Of a stretch of DNA of 64,000 bases, positions 1 through 11,080 are shown piece by piece; the stretch's first letter is position 1, and every line of letters starts with the position of its first letter. The DNA is from Erythroxylum novogranatense (Eukaryota; Streptophyta; Magnoliopsida; Malpighiales; Erythroxylaceae): contig CM057234.1 in the NCBI GenBank assembly GCA_029891385.1, positions 18,710,350-18,774,349 on the forward strand, given 5' to 3'. The notes beneath the pieces were generated by a model. That model was given only the letters and a program-made list of their open reading frames with translations, did not search any database and had not been told where the DNA came from. Made by a program: the position numbers and the translations under genes.

Positions 1-753
1 TGTATATGAAATTGTGTATGATAAAGATATTGATTTAGGAATTTGTGTATGGATTTAAGATTAAAATGTGTATTGGAATTGGACATGATTAATGATTTGA
101 AGTGGTTTAGAAATAGGAGTGTGTTTATCTGCTGAGATCCCGGACGGAGGGTCCGGTGGATATTGATATTTGTGTGTTTGATTGGGAGTTTTAGAAGTGT
201 ATTTTGATTACTTTGCAGGTTTGGGTTAAGATAAATGCAGCCGTTATGCTACCGAATTTTCGATAAAATTTGGATAAAAATGTAATTTAAGATTTGTATG
301 GATATATAAGAATATGATCAGATTTAGAGATTTGCATGAGAATGATTTTCCAAAAGTGGAAATTGGTTGTGTGATTTGAATGAGATTGACTAAAGATGTA
401 AGAAATGAGAAAAAGGAAAAAAAAATTTATAGCGGCTTTTGGACAGTCTAGGGATCCAATGCGATTCAGTGTATGTGTTCGGACGTCGGTTCCGCCGTTT
501 GCTTCGCATCTGTTTGGTACTTTGATTTTGTTTGTGCCTCCTTTGTTTCGATTTGATCGATTCGATTCCGATTTGCTTTCACTTTGTTATCCGATTTATT
601 ATTCGTATTTCGATTTTTCATTTTTTGTTTCGTGTTATCGAATACTTTGATTCTCGATTCGAAATTTCGATGCGAAATTTCCGTTCCCATTCGCTTTTGC
701 TTTCTTCGTTCTTCGTTTTCGGTTGGGATCTGGTTCCCGGATCGGGTCCCAAC
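1..753 (+). mobile_element. Right part of a long LTR (probable Ty3-gypsy, truncated by window edge)
   Basis: The stretch ends in GGATCGGGTCCCAACA at 753, very like the LTR terminus of the long-LTR element at 32138-32153 (CGGGATCCAACA), and carries the same T-rich run of TTTCG-type words just before the end. It has no convincing coding region; the short frames at 405-811 are T-rich LTR sequence. No primer-binding site follows, so it is either a 3' LTR or a solo LTR whose left end lies outside the window. The family assignment is inference from the terminus and composition only. Confidence 0.45.
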
Positions 754-2149
754 AGCTAGGCTTTATATATGTTATTATACATGTATATTTATGGGAACTT
801 ATTACGGATAAGCAATGTAGAACTAGCTTTGTAAACAGTGGTTAACCAGTTATGGGTAAAAGATGTAGAACCAACTATTTGATTTATTATGGGTAAGCGA
901 TTTAGAATCAACTCCGTAATTACTAGTTTATAGTGGCTAATTTGTTGTGGGTAAGCAATGTAGAACTAACTTTATAACTAGTGGTTAACCGTTAGCAGGT
1001 AACCGATGTAAAACCAGCTCCGTGACTTTAGACCTAGTGTACCATATGGTAAAGAAACTGGTGGTGGGCTATGTTGAGGAAGAAAAGGTATGTAATAATA
1101 AGGTCACCGCTATTTATTTTTAAAAGTGATTTGAGAGGTACCGTATAGTATCAATTCTAATTGTTGCATTATTTTCAGTATAAAAGTTTTCAAAACGATT
1201 ATTGCCACCACTGTTTATTGTTTAAGGAAAAAAGGAAAATAAAAATGGAAACTTATATATTATGAGTTTAAGGTCGAAAAGCATTTTGGAATAATATTTC
1301 AAAAAAATTGAAATTATGTTTGACGAAATTTTATGTTATTACCAGATTTGATGATGCACGAATACATTGTTATGCAAATGCTTTACTATGAGTTTTATGA
1401 TTGTATAAGAATATTGTAGTTATGTTGTTATGAAAAGTTCAACTTTTTAGTAAACTGATTAACACTCACTGAACTCGTTTAACTCACTCTTATGTTTATG
1501 TTCTTAAACAAACCACCTCAAGTACGCATACATCTGTTGTCGTAATTGGGACTCTGTCGCAGGACTAGTTGTATTGTAGAGTGCTGCTATGCTTATGTCA
1601 TTTTGATATATACATTTGTGTAAAGAATGGATATTTATAAAGGCTTTTAAATGAAATGCATAAATATGTTTTAGCTTTTTAAAGTTTTTTGTAATGATTG
1701 TTGAGAATTATTTATTTGGAGTTGCTTGTGATTGAACTTGAAGTCCAAGATTTGTAGTTGAGAAATTGGTGTGAACATAGAAATGTTTTGAAATTTTACA
1801 AGGCCCTTGAAAATTTTGGGAATGTCCAAATGTAGCCATTGTGTTGCCTAAATTTTAATAAAATGATTTTTAAAAATTTCCACTATTTTTCACGGTTTTC
1901 AGTTTTTAACAGTTGAATGGCTTGGCTTTACAGGAACCCATTGGTTGAGTTAGATATCGATTGGAGGGCTACCGTGAGGTTGCCGAGAGCTGGGCTCTAC
2001 TCGAGTTTTAGAAGGGGAACTTCAGGTTAGGTCTTTTCAATATTTTTATACTATTTATGACTTATCCTAATGAAAAATAACTCAATTTGTAGTTTACATA
2101 TTTTGTAAACTGTATGAAAGTATTTAAGTGACCAATATATAATTCATCA
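754..2149. other. Non-coding, unassigned repeat-like DNA
   Basis: No gene is supported here. It contains the degenerate tandem repeat listed separately at 805-1030 and otherwise AT-rich sequence with no recognisable coding motif. Confidence 0.5.
805..1030 (+). repeat. Degenerate tandem repeat, about five units of 36-60 bp
   Basis: A core close to GGTAAGCAATGTAGAACTA recurs at about 807, 853, 889, 949 and 997, most units followed by a version of AACTTTGTAA and AGTGGTTAACC. Unit length varies by internal deletion. It lies just right of the LTR terminus at 753. Confidence 0.6.
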
Positions 2150-3085
2150 CTAAGAAGTGATTAGGAAGAATGTTTTATTATTATTTTTACTAGTATGGAT
2201 TCAAAAAATTCTTAGCTAATATATAATGACACTTTAAAAATAATTTTGGATGTTCTTAATAAAACTAATTACTAATAATGGAGTTCTAATATTATTGGAC
2301 TCAAATTAAATAGAGTAGAAATTAATTTCATATTTATATCAAAATATTTTGTGATAAAAGAATTGAAATATGTGGAAAATCATGCATGAAAATGTTAGTA
2401 AAATTATTTTGACATTCTTAATATTTGGGTAGTCATAATGCATTGTTTAATATCAATATTAATCGATAGATATAAATTATTTAATTAGATAATTAAAGAC
2501 AAATTAAAAGAGTTTGATTTGCCAATTCTTAAATATGAATTAAGATTTCAACATATTTAGGAACCTATTACGTTACATACAAAAAGCTGTTGAAAGAGAA
2601 AATTTAATTCAATTAAGTTGAACATTATTATAAAATTTAAGAAATTTTAAAGGTTAAATATGAGATATCTAATATATAAGGACTAATGTAAGATATTAGA
2701 TATTATTTGGGTTAAATTATATTAAACTAGAATTAATTATAATTATAATTCAAGTTTAATTAAAATTATAATTATATTTCAATTAAATTATGAAAAGCTC
2801 CAAACCTTTTTAAATAAGTGTAGGCTCTAAATAATCTAGCATTTTTTCCCTTCCCCCTCCTTAGAACACATGTAAAAAAAAAATTACTCATTCATGTAGA
2901 TACTATTAAAGGCTGAATACATATATGACTACAGTAGTTGTGATGAATTAATTTTAGAGACGATTCAAGGGAATCCCATGAAAAGGATTGAATATAATAA
3001 GGTACAAATTTATAACTCATACTTTATTATGCTTTATGTATTAGTCGTATTATACAATTTAAAATAATCTTGAGTTTTGAAAACT
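2150..3085. repeat. Dispersed AT-rich repeat, copy 1 (second copy at 60330-61185)
   Basis: Read side by side, this segment and 60330-61185 share the same order of blocks: a block with AAATAGAGTAGA-ATTAATTTCATA, one with ATTTTGAC then TTAATAT, one around TAATTATAATT, and one near GTTGTGATGAATTAATTT / ATTGTGATGAGTCAATTT. The copies are clearly diverged, with many substitutions and indels. No open frame is shared and no terminal repeat was recognised, so the class is unknown. Confidence 0.55.
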
Positions 3086-3119
3086 TGAATGAAAATGTTT
3101 TGCTTTTATTTAACTATAT

Positions 3120-3609
3120 ATGGAATATGATCTTACCTTGATTTCTTATCGTATCCAACACCTTTTTTTTTTGCTTTGTGCATAAACTAAGATAATTTGT
3201 TTACCATATAAAAGATGTTTGGTAAGTGAAAAATATTTTAGATTACCAATAAGAGTGTAGTAATTAAAGGAATCAAAAAGTGGTGTGCTATGAGTATAAA
3301 CTGAGAGATGAATTAGTAGGAAATGGAGTACCAGTAGGTTTGACATTTAACTTATGAGCTTAAGTGAGAAGATCCATAATGCAACATCACTTGGAAAATA
3401 AAATACCATGTTGAAGAGGGATAAATTAATGTTGAGAAAATATGAGAGATGTCCATGATCCTTGAGAGACAATTGTGTAATGAACTGATTAATTAGAGCT
3501 AAACTATCACCCATGAGGATAATATGATCAACATAAATAAAGAGATAAAAGATATAGGTAATAGTATTAAGAGCAAATAAGAAGATGTCAACATGAGAAT
3601 TCTTGAATT
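3120..3609 (-). pseudogene. Ty1-copia relic, reverse transcriptase C-terminal part
   Basis: On the reverse strand degenerate frames carry recognisable copia RT features: a YVDH motif (from YVDD) near 3520, a segment like LINQFITQLSLKDHGHLSYF, then a block like YYTLIGNLKYFSLT corresponding to the family's LIGxLxYLxxTRPD. Stops and frameshifts interrupt it throughout. It continues on the other side of the solo LTR at 3610-4769, so one old element was split by a later insertion. Confidence 0.65.
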
Positions 3610-3843
3610 TGTTGGACCAATGGTGGTTGACAAATTAAATTCCACTTATGTTTTGATAATAATAAAATGTATAGAAATGGTTAAGAAATTGTTTCAGGTA
3701 TTTTGGGATTATTATTGTGCAAATCAAGATGGACAAGTGATAAATCATTGAAGAATCAAGATGGAAGTTTCCTATTAGTGAAAGAGGCTTAAATAATAAA
3801 GATTATAGAAGATTTGAGTGGATATTACCATTGAAGCTTACAT

Positions 3844-4068
3844 AAGTCGACTAGAACATCATAAGTCGACTAATATATGAAGATATGTCAACACAAGTCG
3901 ACTAACAGCATACAAGTCGACTTATCGAGGACCACAAGTCGACTTACACATCACAAGTCGACTTATAGAAGAGAGGAGATGCAAGTTTACGTAAAATGTT
4001 GTCACAAGTTGACTTATACAACTCGACAAGTCGACTTATACAACTCGACAAGTCGACTTATGAGTACA
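3844..4068. repeat. Array of about nine AAGTCGACTT palindromes inside the solo LTR
   Basis: The ten-base palindrome AAGTCGACTT or a one- or two-base variant occurs about nine times with spacing of roughly 15-45 bp, often preceded by AC and followed by ATACAACTCG near the right end. Confidence 0.85.
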
Positions 4069-4362
4069 ACACATTAATTCCAACGGTCCAATTAGCCAAA
4101 AATGGAATAGAGATTATCAAGGAACGGCTATAACAATCAAGCAACAGCTATATGGGTTCTCAACAGCTATATTTCTTCTTATATAAAGGGTGGATGATTG
4201 ATGAAGAATATACACAAGTTCTACAAGCCAAAATACTCTTATCTTGCTCCAAATTGCTCATCATTGTTCCTACTTTGTTTACATTTGTATTGAGCACTTG
4301 TTCTTAGAACTTTATCCTATTTCTTTTACAAATTGAGTGACTAGTGAAAGGTCACGTGTGAG

Positions 4363-4525
4363 GTAGCTTGAGCCGGAAATCAAGTATTATTGGTAGGATT
4401 TGTGCCGGAAGACAAATCATCTGTAAAGGTTGCTTGAGCCGGAAATCAAGCGGTATTGGTAGGATTTGTGCCAGAAGACAAATCAAATTGTAAGGTAGCT
4501 TGAGCCGGAAATCAAGCGGCATTGT
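4363..4525 (+). repeat. 66-bp tandem repeat, about 2.4 copies, inside the solo LTR
   Basis: GTAGCTTGAGCCGGAAATCA starts at 4363 and 4495, with the variant GTTGCTTGAG at 4429. Each full unit also holds GGTAGGATTTGTGCC and GAAGACAAATCA. Confidence 0.85.
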
Positions 4526-4769
4526 AAGAGTTCACACTGAACTACAAAGTGTGCAATAAAGTGGTTTGCAAAATTCTAAGTGGGAGCTTAGGTAGAGGAC
4601 GTAGGTCTTAGCACCGAACCTCTATAAAAACAGTGTTTGATCTTCTTCCCTACTCTTTTATATTTAAATTTGTTTAAATTATTTTTGTGTGAATTAACTT
4701 CTGATTTTATTGTAGAAAATTACAAAAAGCTTAAAGATCTATTCAACCCCCCCTTCTAGATCGCTAACA

Positions 4770-5990
4770 GAATCCACCATTAATAAGACATTAGTGTAGC
4801 TCTTGGGACTAAGCTTACAACGTTTGCTTGAGGCCATATATGGATTTGCAAAGCTTGCAGTGTGCGTGTGTGTGTGCGCGCGCGCACACACGCGCGAGTA
4901 TATGTGTGTGTGTGAAGCCCAAAGGTTGTGTCATATAAACATCTTTTAAAATTTTTCCCTATAGGAATGCATTATTGACATCCAACTTTTGAAGAGACCA
5001 ATACTGATAACAATGCTTAGAACATATCTAATGCTATTAGATTGAATGTATCATGATAGTCGAAACTAGTTGAAACCAATTCTTCAATCAAAACCTTTGG
5101 AAACTAAGTGAGCTTTAAATCTGTCAATATGATAATTATAGTTTCAATTGATATAAAACATTCATTTGCAATCAATAACATTAGAGGATGTAGTAGGTGG
5201 TGCAAGCTCTCATGTACTATTACAAACTAAAGCATTATAATCACCTAGTATAGTCTGTCTTTAATTAGGGTCTTTTAGGTCACAATTGTAGGTTCAATAT
5301 TTTATATGGGATGAATATGAGTATAAAGGTTAAGTTTCTAATGGCTTAATTAGATGTTATTTTTAACATATATAGTCACGTGATGTTGGTCAAAGGGTAG
5401 GGGAGTTTGGTTTGTATTTGGTTGATATAAGAGTTTACATAGGATGGAAATGGTTGTATTAGAGTGTTAGGGTGGTTGAGAAATGTTTATGATGGGGAAA
5501 GCAAATGATTAATGCATGATGACAATTCTTTGGATCATACTTCAAATAGAGTATACGAAGGTGATTGTAAATGATGGAAAAATGAGATAGTGAGAATTAG
5601 TGCAACCTAATTGTTAAGATTGGTGGATTTAATGTGTAACTAATGAGAATGTAGTGATTTATAAGGAAAAAATGATTCGACATATTAAACGTGATAAGAA
5701 ATATAAAATCTATTATTGGATGGTTTGAGACATAAATAATCACTCTTAGATAATGAATACTCAAGGAAGATACATAGTTTAAATTGAGGATCAAGTTTAT
5801 GGGAGGTGGTATGGTTAAAGCCAAGGGTAGCATAGGCACCTAAACATCCTAAGTTTGGAATAATTAAGAGCTTCAACAAAAATTATTTCATACAAGGAAG
5901 AAAGATTGAGAGTTATAATATACATTCAATTACTTAAACAGATAATAGTTTTCAATGCATGACCAAAATGTTAAAGGAAGAAATGCATAC
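4770..5990 (-). pseudogene. Ty1-copia relic, integrase C-terminus and RT N-terminal part
   Basis: Reverse-strand frames between 5597 and 5879 contain a block like LGCLGAYATLGFNHTTSHKL followed by FLEYSLSKSDYLCL and NNRFYISYHV, matching the copia integrase C-terminal pattern (FGCL...HKLDP...FLGYS...YLCL...N-RIYVSRHV). Around 4960-5050 a reverse frame has KLDVNNAFL, the copia RT QLDVNNAFLHG block. It is the same element as 3120-3609, interrupted by the solo LTR. Many stops show it is dead. Confidence 0.7.
4861..4914. repeat. Alternating purine-pyrimidine microsatellite (GT/GC)
   Basis: A run of TG, CG and CA dinucleotides centred on GCGCGCGCGC forms a near-perfect palindrome, so it can adopt Z-DNA or a cruciform. 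It lies within the dead copia relic just right of the solo LTR. Confidence 0.9.
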
Positions 5991-6439
5991 GAAAGTAAGG
6001 TAAGATCAAATTTGACTACGTGACAATGTCATCCGTCTGAGTATCCATTAAGTTTAATATTTGTGGTGGAGTGCTGAAATAAGAAATGCCATTGGTCGTT
6101 AAATATTCTTTAAAACCTAAATATTCTGCCTTATTATTTGAATATAACATAACAATTTGATGTTGGAAATAGTTTTTTTACAAAGATTTTGAAGCAAATA
6201 AAGATTTCTTTAACCATAGACTTTTAAAGCCAAATTTTTTAGTCAATGATCTATAAAAATGATATAATACTTAGAAACAATTACATGAAATCCACATAGT
6301 AGAAAAGATAATTTAAAGAGGGTGCGAAGAAATAAAAGTGGATGTAAAGAATGATAACTTGTCTTTTCAACTCTATTCTTACGAAGAAAAACTGCAACAA
6401 AATCCACTCTTTAACTTCCAAAGATGGTGCAAGTCTTCA
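5991..6439. other. Non-coding gap between copia and LINE relics
   Basis: AT-rich DNA, probably further decayed copia sequence; no frame or motif can be supported. Confidence 0.4.
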
Positions 6440-8835
6440 AACATAATACGAAATCCAAGAGAAGGCAGTAAGGTACTTTAAAGATCTGCTAGGAACTTCT
6501 AACACTTCAATGTTACTTTTGATGAACTCAGAACCCTCTTCCTCAAACAAATCTCATTAGCTGACTCAAATCTTCTCATAAAAATAGTAGAAAATATAGA
6601 AATAGAAGCTGTAATTTTTTCCATGGATGGCTCTAAAGCTCCCAGCTCTTATGGCGTAAATGGTTTCTTCTTTCAAAAATCTTGGAGTGAGATAGGACCA
6701 TTTGTTATAAAGGCAGTCAAAGAATTATTCTCCAAAGGGATCCTCCTCAAAGAGATCAACATAACCTTTGTCTGTTTGACTCCTAAATGCTCCAATCCCA
6801 CACATTTTGGAGATTTCAGACTTATTGCATGTATTAATTTTCTCTACAAGGTTATATATAAGATACTTGCTTCAAGACTAAAAAAATCCTAACCCATCTG
6901 GTTAGGGACAACCAAGGCCCTTTATGCAGGACAGACATATATGGGCTAACATTTTATTGTAAAAGAGCTCCTAAAAGGCTACTCCAAATCAAATTACTCT
7001 CCAAATTGCACAATCAAAATTGATTTCCGCAAAGCTTTTGACAGTATGACCTAGGATTTCCTATGGACATTATTGATGGCTCATGGATTTCCAATTACCT
7101 TTATAAAGTGGATTAAAGAGTGTATCTTAACCTCCTCCTTGTCTATTATGATCAATGTCCTACCACACTCTTTAAGGCAGCAAGAAGTCTTAGGCAAGGG
7201 GGCCCCTTGTCCTCCTACCTTTTCATGCTTTGTATGGAGAATCTTAACTCTCTCATCAAACATGAATTGCTTAAAAACCTAAAGTTCAAATACCATGCTA
7301 AATGCAGAAAAATTGATTTGACTAACCTAAACTTTGTAGATGATCTACTTTTATTTTGCAGGGCCTTGATAGACTCCATACAAAATTCTATGGTAGGTCT
7401 CAACAAATTCACAAGCTTCTCTGGACTACACTTCAATTCAATAAAGAGTCATTTTCTCCTATCCTAAAAAGCTACTACTTTAGGACCTCTTATCTCTCAA
7501 TCAATTGGGATGCTTTTTAAACAAACACCTCTATTGTATCTTCGATTACTAGTTGCTACTAAAAGACTCTCATATGCAGAATGCATTCCGCTCCTAGAAA
7601 AATATAGAAAAGAATCAGTTTGTGGGTTAATAAGTCTATGTCTTATGCGGGGGAAGGTTCAACTCATCAAATTAGTGTTAAACTCTCTCCATATTTATTG
7701 GAGCTCTCACATCTTTCTTTCTCAAGGTATCATCAAAACTATTAAAAAATCCTCAAGAACTTCCTATGGAATTGCCAAAATAGTGTTAAAGGTACAACTA
7801 AAGTGAAATGGGCTTAAATCTGTTTTCCTAAGGATGAAGGAGGATTAAGCATAATTCCTGTCAAAATCATAATTAAGCCCTAATCTTGAAAAGATTATGG
7901 CAGATTCTCACAAATAAAAACTCATTTTAGGTGAAATAGCTATACTATTATTTTCTTAAGGAAAGAAGCCTATGGAGCATTAAGAAATCAGCCTCATACT
8001 CTCATTTTCTCAACCAGATTCTAAAATTGAGAGATAAAGTCCGAGAAGGGATCTCTTGCAAAATTGGGAATGGTAACTTGACATATATTTGGTTTAACAA
8101 TTGGTCTAACTTGAGACCTTTCATACATCATTTTATCAATCTAAACAGTTCCCAAACTACTTCACTCAAACTTAAACTCAGCTCAATGATTACAGAGGAC
8201 ACTTGAAATTTTTCTCAAAACTTGAGACAACTCCAACTATCATATCTTCCCCAACCTAGCTCTCTGGACACATTCTACTGGCAAACCCAACCCATCCTTA
8301 ATCTCACGATCAAGGCTACACGAGATCTTTTAAGATGCAGGAAACAAAAGGTAGAATGACACATAATTGTTTGGAGCAAGTTATTGACCCCAAGGGTATC
8401 TTTTATAATATGGTTAACAATCCTAAATAGGTTGAACATTTCTGATATAATTCATTATCAGCAAATGGATAGAACATGTCCAATGTGCAAGAACCATATG
8501 GAAGCAAGAGATCATCTCTTCTTCACATGCCCTTATGGCAACAACGTATGAGAATCTATAACTAATAAGTGCCTGTGGCTAAATCCTACGAACACTATCA
8601 CAGAGATTGTTCGAAAATTGACCAAACACATTCGAAAATTGACCAAAGACCCAACCCTCGAAACCCAAATAGACATATCCATCTTCTATCCCTGGGACTA
8701 TTTGTATACGGATTATGGAAGAAAAGGAACCTCAGACGGTTTGGTGGAATCAACTCGCCCAAAAAGGTTCTTATTTTTATCCTCTATGAACTCAAAGAGC
8801 TCATTCTACTTTGAAACCTCAATCATACATGCGAC
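6440..8835 (+). pseudogene. L1-type LINE relic (ORF2: RT, zf-RVT, C-terminal part)
   Basis: Forward frames spread over three phases give the non-LTR RT order. At 6623-6892 there is an N-terminal RT block with GVNGFFFQKSW, IGPFVIKAVKEL and FRLIACINFLYKVI. Near 7020 comes KIDFRKAFDSM with a catalytic Asp. At 7185-7467 comes LRQGGPLSSYLF, then FVDDLLLF (the YxDD box). Near 7930-8110 there is a block with KLRDKVREGI and GNLTYIWFNNW, and near 8470 the zinc-binding zf-RVT pattern beginning MDRTCPMCKN. A tail like LFVYGLWKKRNLRRF at about 8690 matches the region after zf-RVT. Stops and frameshifts make it non-functional. No endonuclease domain is seen, so it is 5'-truncated or too decayed there. Confidence 0.8.
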
Positions 8836-9340
8836 ATAACTATCCTAGCGTCACTGAATGTATAACTTGAAGCTGCTCTCGGAATGTAAATATATGTATA
8901 GGGAAGAGATGCAAAAGAAATACATAATATAAAAAGCAACAAAGATGCAGCTAAAATATTACCTAATTGGCTAAACTAACTCATTTGAAACCATCAGCTC
9001 TCCATGAGTTTCTCGTCACTTGTCAATTTCCCCTACAAAGATAAATACATGACTGTGAGTTTGCATCCAAGTTGTGAGAAGGATGAAAAAAGGGATGATA
9101 AATAAAGATCAAATCCTTATCTCTATTTAGATGGAAAATTCCATGCGTAGAAAGGGAAGATCGTTACCTAATTCGGTAATACTAGAACATTCAATGAGTA
9201 GAAAGGAAGATCCTTACCTCAATTTCAACCGACAATTTTTTGGTAAATGAGTGTGTTGTTAGTGTAACGATGTCGTTCTAATATGATGTCGTTTTAAGTA
9301 GGGTTTCGTTGCAAAAGTTTAAGGAGAGATTAAAACCTTT
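8836..9340. other. Non-coding gap
   Basis: No gene or structured element recognised between the LINE relic and the TRIM-like element. Confidence 0.4.
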
Positions 9341-9663
9341 TGTTGAAAGACCTAACTCACCCATAAAAGTTAGCTTAAGAGGGGAGGTTTGCACACTATT
9401 ATAAATAATTGAATGTACTCACACTTGTTCGATGTGAGATTCTTAACACACCTCCTCAGCCTAAAGCAGGTCAAGACATCTATTGGGCATATTAGGCAAA
9501 GGAATAAAATCGAGTATCATTCCAAATTATCGAGACAAACGGATTCTGATACTATGTTGAAAGGCCTAACTCACCCCCAAATACTAGCTTGAGAGAGGAG
9601 GTTTGCACACTATTATAAATGATTGAATGCACTCACACTTGTCCGATGTAAAATTCTTGATGC
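9341..9663 (-). mobile_element. TRIM-like miniature LTR element
   Basis: Two direct repeats of about 108 bp (9341-9448 and 9555 to about 9663) flank about 106 bp. The left copy runs TGTTGAAAGA...TTCTTAACA, with TG/CA ends. Immediately left of the right copy is TTCTGATACTA (9544-9554), the complement of a methionine-tRNA primer-binding site (TGGTATCAGA) with one change, so the element reads on the reverse strand. CACCTCCTC next to the left copy would be the polypurine tract read in reverse. The right repeat's outer end is mutated (TTCTTGATG). No clear target duplication is visible. There is no coding capacity. Confidence 0.6.
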
Positions 9664-9730
9664 TTCATCGAGAATGTTCTTTATTCTTTCTTTTCAATAC
9701 AATTTTAATTCTAAAAAAAAATTGTTTTTA

Positions 9731-9943
9731 TTATAGTGATATGTATTGCATGTGATGTATTTTGAAATGGAGTATTTTGAAATGGAGGAAGATGATTAAA
9801 TCATGGACATATATCATATATTTTAAAATAGGAAAGGCTAGATGACCTAATCTGCGGTGCCAACTTGAGATGGTGACTTCGAAATCAGAAAAGGCAAGAA
9901 TAAGAGGTAATACCGAATCAGTGGCGCCATTAATATACTTCAT
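9731..9943 (-). pseudogene. Ty1-copia fragment (GAG-pre-integrase block)
   Basis: The reverse-strand frame contains SSWHRRLGHLAFPILKYMI, the copia integrase N-terminal pattern WHxRLGHPxFxxLxxM that precedes the HHCC zinc finger. The zinc-binding cysteines are not seen, so only a fragment remains. Confidence 0.6.
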
Positions 9944-11004
9944 TCTTATTGGTGTCTACGAAAGCATTCCTATTTCCAAAAGAGTCGAGTCACACCAAAT
10001 TCATAAAAGTGAAGTCATTCAATACTAGCAAAAGAGTAACAGGAGATGCAGAACTCTATGAGAAGATGAGTGCATGCAGAACTTCCAAATCACACTTCCT
10101 GGTTAACCAAGTGGCAAATTATCTTCCAGAGAAACAAAGATAGAATATGGTTGGTAACATTAATCCAAACCTTGCATTGAAATGCTTTTATGCAATCATG
10201 TTTTGGCAAATGTATTTGTTTATAGTTTTGTTTTCATAGTCTTGTTAGTAATGATTATTATTAGACAGTGTACCTAATACGTTTTCTGACCAGAAGCCAA
10301 AAGCCGAAAGAAAGAAAAAAAACAACACAAGGGAACATTACATTTGCTAGGGAAGATTACTCGATGCCACACTACCACCTACAGAAGAAAAATAAAGCAA
10401 TTGACTTTAGAAAAAGGAAAAAAGCACGTTAATATCAGTTATTGCTTAGTTATTTTCTTTAGAAATATGTACAACAAATTGACTTAACCTTATCCATGTT
10501 TATAAGCTCTAGGACATAGATATGATATTGCATTAAACAAAGTTGGAGCTACATCATGTAAGACCTTGAAGTTTGTAAAGAATATATATATTCTGCGTCT
10601 CTTATCTTTCCTGGTTGTTCAAAGGACCACAGTGATAGCATCGTCTTCTCTTCTCTTGTTACAGCTCCGACGATCACAAACTTGATCACCAACTTACTCT
10701 TGCTTGATTCCCATTTGCCTCCATTTAGTAAGAATGACAAAAATTATGTCCTACCTTTTTCTTTTTAATAAACAGAACCAATTGGAATTTGGATCACAAC
10801 TTTGTTGAGCAAAAGACAAATCATGAGACATGACCATAGCACAGATTCCCTCTTGCTGGTTCTTTTGTCTGCTTTCCTTTTCTTGAACAGAGTTCCCTCC
10901 TGCTCATTGTTAAACCTTTTTCTATAATCACTGTCTTCACTAATTATCATGTAAAACGAAAAAAGGTCGTAGAATATATTTGTGGGGTCTCCTTCTCGAG
11001 TGGG
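9944..11004. other. Upstream intergenic region of the NHL gene
   Basis: A 64-codon forward frame at 9949-10143 has no recognisable family and no ATG at its first codon context worth trusting. The rest is AT-rich. It probably includes the promoter of the NHL gene. Confidence 0.4.
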
Positions 11005-11013
11005 TATATAATA
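11005..11013 (+). promoter_or_regulatory. Putative TATA box of the NHL gene
   Basis: TATATAATA sits about 70 bp before the ATG at 11081, in a short AT-rich window within a CT-rich leader (CCTTTCTTCTCTC) typical of plant promoters. Confidence 0.5.
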
Positions 11014-11080
11014 ATGCAAAGCTTAAATCTTCCCATTTCAGTATTCCTTTCTTCTCTCAAGTTCAACTGAGAAATCAACA

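Larger units (their letters stand above)
3610..4769 (+). mobile_element. Solo LTR, probable Ty1-copia type
   Basis: The segment begins TGTTGGACCA and ends GATCGCTAACA, with a C-run followed by TTCTAGATCGC before the end, as in LTRs of some large plant copia elements. Flanks are GAATT (3605-3609) and GAATC (4770-4774), a 5-bp target duplication with one mismatch. The copia relic on either side resumes across it, and no internal region is present, so a solo LTR formed by LTR-LTR recombination is the simplest reading. Inside it are the palindromic array (3844-4068) and a 66-bp tandem repeat (4363-4525). Confidence 0.7.

Noticed and set aside
3844..4068. Regularly spaced palindromes resembling a CRISPR array
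   Set aside because: Spacing and spacers are irregular, the repeat is only ten bases, no cas genes exist and the DNA is eukaryotic; it is part of an LTR.
9949..10143. 64-codon forward frame next to a copia fragment
   Set aside because: No family recognised; could be decayed transposon or exon debris, too weak to call.
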